Source: Membranipora membranacea
Lineage: Eukaryota > Bryozoa > Gymnolaemata > Cheilostomatida > Membraniporidae
Direction of reading: 5' to 3'
Assembly (NCBI GenBank): GCA_914767715.1
Contig: OU612065.1
Location: forward strand, 33,418,001 to 33,482,000
DNA length: 64,000 nt
Below are positions 58,775 through 64,000 of this stretch, one piece after another. A program made the position numbers and the translations under genes. The notes beneath the pieces were generated by a model, which was not told the origin of the DNA, did not search any database, and saw only the letters and a list, made by a program, of their open reading frames with translations. Every line of letters begins with the position of its first letter. Position 1 is the stretch's first letter.

Positions 58775-60246
58775 AGATCTTCATATCTTAAGAGGCAGCT
58801 TCTCCAAAAAAGCGTAATAATCATGATCTATGACAAGGAAACCATCCCTGAAGCACTATTACCGCCTTATTGCCTGTGAATGTTTGATATCGCCTATAAT
58901 AGAATAGATGTAGGTCTCTTAATTGAACTCAAAAATTCAATTCAGGTAGTGGTATGCCATAGCCCTCAAGGGGATCCCAACCACTATAAAAAAAAGGGAA
59001 AGGCGCCTTGATGTCTACCCCTTGGGTGGTGCGGAAAAGACATAAAATGTGATTATTGACATATGAAACAAAAGCATTGTCCGAACCCCGTCATGGTCCG
59101 CCTTCCTGGCCGTTTTCCCGGTATGCTACAGTCAGTCTGGTTGATCCTGCCAGAAATCTTAATGAGTTACAAGATTTTAAAAGACTATATTTTTACTGGA
59201 GTTTTATAGAGCAGTTGTCTTAGAATGCAACAACAGCCCCTACTGTTGTTCATTATTATTCATCGTATTCGGGGTACTTTGAACAAAACTGCTAGATGAA
59301 GAATCGTATGTTGAAAGAGTTCCTGATACCTGAAGCTGGTTCATATTACCTCAGCCAGCCCATTCTGAAAAGCAAGACAAACTATTAATTTTTCATTATT
59401 CAAACAAATCAAGGAAATACATAAAACTGTGGACTTGTTATTTGAAGTGATACGATATGCATATTGCTATATATGTGATCTCAAATCTTGTTTAGTTTTG
59501 TTCTTTTGTTAATCCAAAATGCTGATAAAAGACTGTTATTGGAAAACGTTAGGTAAATATTAGAGGATTTCCATTGCATTGTTTAACTGGCTTTACTCAT
59601 TTCCAACGACAACTGAGAATTCCAGTTTATAACATTCATTACACAAAGGAGTACACAAATAACAAAGTAGAAAAATTCCACAACGAATGAAGGAATTGAG
59701 ATGTGGGCTGTATGCTTATATGCATCACACTTCGTAGCAAGGCAGCCTTAGAACAGGAACTATGTAGCGTCATGTTCCATTGAATGAAAATTGATTGTTA
59801 ATAATAAATGTAAAATCCTAGGCAGCACTCAACTGTGTATGGAATTTTGTAACTTTGGTTTTCCAACGATGAAAAAGCTTACATCAGCATTTGGAATCAA
59901 TGTATAGGTATTGATTTCATGATTTCAAAATTTGAAATCATGAATCATCAGCTTTTCTATTGTTGGAAAACCAAAGTTTGCCTTGTGACATTGAATGTTG
60001 AGCTTTTCGCTGTGTTCCTGTGAAGAGAATTAGAGTTAAAAGTACATTAGGAGTAAGAAATTGCCACAATTTGACCTTGGTTTAATTTTATTATTATACA
60101 GCTCTGACATAATGTACTTGACAAATTGCTTTTAAAAAATGGTATAGGTAGATAGGTAGGTAAATTCCAGGCAAATTGCCAACCCTTCGGGTTCCGGGAC
60201 CTATGTCAGGCATAAGTACGAACAAAACAGACACATGTCATGCTGA
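58775..60246. repeat. duplicon R, copy 2
   Basis: Matches 52451-53930. At 60241-60250 it jumps to sequence like 58868 (TGTGAATGTTTGAT), so this copy lacks the end that carries the GNL3L last exon. 59137-59153 is CTGGTTGATCCTGCCAG, identical to the 5' start of 18S rRNA. Confidence 0.85.
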
Positions 60247-61327
60247 ATGTGAATGTTTGATCTCGTCTGTAATAGAATAGATGTCGGTCTCTTAATTGAA
60301 CTCAAAAATTCAATTCTGGTAGTGGTATGCCATAGCCCTCAAGGAGATCCCAACCACCATAAAAAAGGGAAAGGCGCCTTGATGTCTACCACTTGGGTGG
60401 TGCGGAAAAGACATAAAATGTGATTATTGTCATATGAAAGAAAAGCATTGTCGGAACCCCGTCATGGCCCGCCTTCCTGGCCGCTTTCTCGGTGTGCTAT
60501 AGGCAGTCTAGTTGATCATTGATGAAAAAAGTCAAGGGATCCATTTGTTCTGTTGCTTGATATTCAAACATTGGCCCTGAACACCATATTCGCAGTGTTT
60601 CCTTTTACTAACCACTTTGGGAAAGCGTGGCGTTGACAGATACCCCTACAAATATATAATCTACCTGTCAATCAGGAATACCCAGTCCGTGGGGGATTTG
60701 TCAATGCTGGGTACATGTGTGACCCTCCTAAGTCATTGAGGGCACCCAATGCCTAAGATTATTTTTTATGAAAGGAAAGAGGATCTCCCTATTATACTTA
60801 ACCAAAGATCCTTGTGAGCCATGTATCAACACCAAAGGTAAAGGAAACATGTAGAAATGGTGAGAACCGCTATCAGTTATATATACTAATCAACAATGTC
60901 TTATCTATTGATCAATAAACATGCCAGTGGCAGGTGAGTCAGGGTCCAACTCTGCCTATCAAGCAATATTAAGAGTATACCTTCACATTATAGTATCGGA
61001 GATTGCAAGCACTAAAATCTTGGTTCATCAATAACTATGCAAACACATCAGGATTTTCAATTCCTTTTATACCATTACATAAAACTATTTCAATCAAAGC
61101 AGATTGGTTCTACACATTTGTGTAAACCGGTAGCCTGTGCCTTGAGCAATCATATCTTGAACTACAACTTTTCTCTCTATATCCTACTTTGTGAGTGAAA
61201 TATTCCAACCATAGACTGAGTCCGTCATCGAACAAGTGTTTGCTTTAGGTCATACCTTTATTGAAACCAACTTGTACTGAGATATGATTGGTTCAACCAA
61301 ATGTGAAAGGAATTTAATGATTGTGGA
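60247..61327. repeat. partial duplicon R joined to duplicon Q, copy 3
   Basis: 60247-60520 repeats the head of R; 60521-61327 repeats Q. The Q-R junction at 61327 is identical in kind to that at 58774. Period between copies is about 2,553 bp. Confidence 0.85.
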
Positions 61328-62975
61328 TAGATCTTCATATCTTAAGAGGCAGCTTCTCCAAAAAAGCGTAATAATCATGATCTATGACAAGGAAACCATC
61401 CCTGAAGCACTATTACCGCCTTATTGCCTGTGAATGTTTGATATCGCCTATAATAGAATAGATGTAGGTCTCTTAATTGAACTCAAAAATTCAATTCAGG
61501 TAGTGGTATGCCATAGCCCTCAAGGGGATCCCAACCACTATAAAAAAAGGGAAAGGCGCCTTGATGTCTACCCCTTGGGTGGTGCGGAAAAGACATAAAA
61601 TGTGATTATTGTCATATGAAAGAAAAGCACTGTCGGAACCCCGTCATGATCCGCCTTCCTGGCCGTTTTCCCGTTGTGCTACAGTCAGTCTGGTTGATCC
61701 TGCCAGAAATCTTAATGAGTTACAAGATTTTAAAAGACTGTATTTTTACTGGAGTTTTATAGAGCAGTTGTCTTAGAATGCAACAACAGCCCCTACTTCA
61801 TTATTATTCATCGTATTCGGAGTACTTTGAACAAAACTGCTAGATGAAGAATCGTATGTTGAAAGAATTCCTCCTGATACCTGAAGCTGGTTCATATTAC
61901 CTCAGCCAGCCCATTCTGAAAAGCAAGACAAACTATTATATATGCATATCTCAAATCTTATTTAGTTTTGTTCTTTTGTTAATCCAAAATGCTGTTAAAA
62001 GACTGTTATTGGAAAACGTTAAGTAAATATTAGAGGATTTCCATTGCATTGTTTATTTGGCTTTACTCATTTCCAATGATAACTGAGAATTCCAGCTTAT
62101 AACATTCATTACTTGAGTACACAAATAAGAAAGTAGAAAAATTCCACAACGAATGAAGGAATTGAGATGTGGGCTGTATGCTGATATGCATCACACCTCG
62201 TAGCAAGGCAGCCTTAGAACAGGAGCTATGTAGCGACATGTTCCATTGAATGAAAATTGATTGTTAATAATAAATGTAAAATCCTAGGCAGCACTCAACT
62301 GTGTATGGGATTTTGTAACTTTTGTTTTCCAACAATGAAAAAGATTACATCAGCTGAAATCAATGTATAGGTATTGATTTCATGATTTCAAAATTTGAAA
62401 CTATGAATCATCAGCTTTTCTATTGTTGGAAAACCAAAGTTTGCCTTGTGACATTGAATGTTGAGCTTTTCGCTGTGTTCTTGTGAAGAGAATTAGAGTT
62501 AAAAGTACATTAGGAGTAAGAAATTGCCACAATTTGACCTTGGTTTAATTTTATTATTATACAGCTCTGACATAATATACTTGACAAACTGCTTTTAAAA
62601 AAATGGTATAGGTAGGTAGATTCCAGGCAAATTGCCTAGCCCGTCGGGTTTCGGGACCTATGTCAGGCATAAGTACGAACAAAACAGACACATGTCATGC
62701 TGAATGACATTAATATATATAACAGCCTTTAACCTTTAACTGTCTGAGAGATCCACTTAGAAACCTTGTCAGGTAGGTGAGGATCAAGAATGTCTGAAAC
62801 TGTCCTCAAATGAGGATTCTATTATCGAAGCTGAAGTCTAACCAGTGATGCGTAACTTTTCTAGCAACAAAGACGACTGAGCACTGCTATGGTTGTGCTT
62901 TATACAATGAGACCGATTTCTAGTTTAAAAGTCTCTGTCAAGCTGTACCCTTTTGCTCCAAGTGATTTGAGCGCT
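61328..62975. repeat. duplicon R, copy 3
   Basis: Matches copies 1 and 2, with a deletion of about 100 bp near 61940. It extends into the GNL3L last exon as copy 1 does. 61690-61706 again holds the 17-nt 18S-like word. Confidence 0.85.
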
Positions 62976-63541
62976 CTAATCTCCCAATCCATCTAAAGCT
63001 GTGTCCATAGCTGATGTCAGTTCGTCTGATATTTTTTCTGTGAAACACAAAGACAACAGGTAAATTGTTAGTGCAATCAAATGACACAAATGGGCACAAG
63101 CTCATAATACTTAGCCTTGGTGCGCGGCTACCTTTTTTTACTCCCAAATCAAAAAAGTAGCCGCGTAACAAGGCTACATAATACTGCCTAAACAATTTAT
63201 TTTGGTATTCAATCAAAAAATTTTCAGATCCTACCCACCAAACTATAGTAACCAAATTCCCTGCTTGGCTTTCTTGACTGACATTGATCAGCTGGCCTGA
63301 TACTAAAACAAGTCAATAATATGGCCAGATGTAGTAGAACATTTATAATCATGTATATAAGAAGTGATTTTATTATTCTGTCATTGAATTACCAGCTCGT
63401 CTTCTCTGCTTCTTGACTTTCTTGTATTCTTTTTTCTTGTTCTTGTTGAGCGCCATATCATCAGGTGTTACAGGTGATCTAGCTGCCTGAGCTATACTTA
63501 GTCGAGTTTTACGTCGTGGAGTCGGGTCGGGCATCACCACG
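62976..63541 (-). pseudogene. GNL3L-like copy, last two exons only, truncated
   Basis: The last exon (62976-63037) and the intron before it match the 54.2-kb copy. The preceding exon runs from 63393 to 63541, where after DVVMPDPTPRRK-type sequence (reading upstream) it is cut by duplicon Q. Both splice sites of the final intron are intact. It cannot encode more than the tail. Confidence 0.75.
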
Positions 63542-64000
63542 TGAGCACCATATTCGCAGTGTTTCCTTTTACTAACCACTTTGGGAAAGCGTGGCGTTGA
63601 CAGATACCCCTACAAATATATAATCTACCTGTCAATCAGGAATACTCAGTCCGTGGGGGTTTTGTCAATGCTGGGTACATGTGTCACCCTCCTAAGTCAT
63701 TGAGGGCACCCAATGCCTAAGATTATTTCTTATGAAAGGAAAGAGGATCTCCCTATTATACTTAACCAAAGATCCTTGTGAACTATGTATCAACACAAAA
63801 GGTAAAGGAAACATGTAGAAATGGTGAGAACCGATATCAGTTATATATACTAGTCAACAATGTCCTATCTATTGATCAATAAACATGCCAGTGGCAGGTG
63901 AGTCAGGGTCCAACTCTGCCTATCAAGCAATATTAAGAGTATACCTTCACATTATAGTATCGGAGATTGCAAGCACTAAAATCTTGGTTCATCAATAATT
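63542..64000. repeat. duplicon Q, copy 4, cut by the window edge
   Basis: Matches 58031-58489 almost base for base (GAGCACCATATTCGCAGTGT onward), so the tandem structure continues to the right. Confidence 0.9.

Overview
This window looks like nuclear DNA of an AT-rich, transposon-rich animal, most likely an aquatic invertebrate. The evidence is GT-AG introns with consistent phases, metazoan gene families (OATP transporter, TMEM272-like membrane protein, fucolectin, GNL3L), hAT elements with 8-bp target duplications, LINE remnants and tRNA-like SINE heads. The phylum cannot be fixed from the sequence alone. Nothing looks bacterial or plasmid-like.

Left part (1-34 kb) is ordinary gene territory with insertions. 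An organic-anion-transporter (SLCO) gene enters from the left edge on the minus strand (exons 951-3656), carrying a 776-bp foldback element and a hAT-like element in its introns. A five-exon TMEM272-like gene lies on plus (10004-13687). A 2.86-kb near-palindromic element with a 5-bp target duplication fills 15358-18213. A five-exon secreted Cys-rich, chitin-binding-like gene (21807-23806) has a TATA box and a decayed neighbour copy at about 27.0-27.8 kb. A three-exon secreted PAN plus fucolectin gene is at 30198-33122. A two-exon gene of unknown function, interrupted by one in-frame TGA, is at 35265-36885. LINE fragments, MITEs, SINEs and minisatellites fill the gaps.

Right part (37-64 kb) is a mosaic of repeats. 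A truncated, frameshifted hAT transposase (37.3-39.4 kb) abuts a roughly 102-bp satellite that carries a tRNA T-arm/B-box motif and a T-run in every unit; the satellite recurs at 51.9 and 56.7 kb. Most of the rest is repeated shuffling of the 3' half of one gene, GNL3L (circularly permuted nucleolar GTPase), on the minus strand: one full-exon but tail-less copy (40.6-42.3 kb), a 1,181-bp tandem array in which two distant exons are fused in frame, a stop-containing copy with the true last exon (54.2-56.5 kb) and a truncated copy (63.0-63.5 kb). A gag-only retroelement ORF (47.2-49.5 kb) interrupts the array. From 52.4 kb to the right edge, duplicons of about 2.5 kb repeat, and two of them hold a 17-nt match to the conserved 5' end of 18S rRNA.

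No operon or multi-gene pathway is evident. The genes look like independent single-copy or locally duplicated loci, and the main story is local amplification, exon loss and exon fusion driven by repeats. Exon models rest on splice sites and phase matching by eye; family calls rest on motif recognition without database search.
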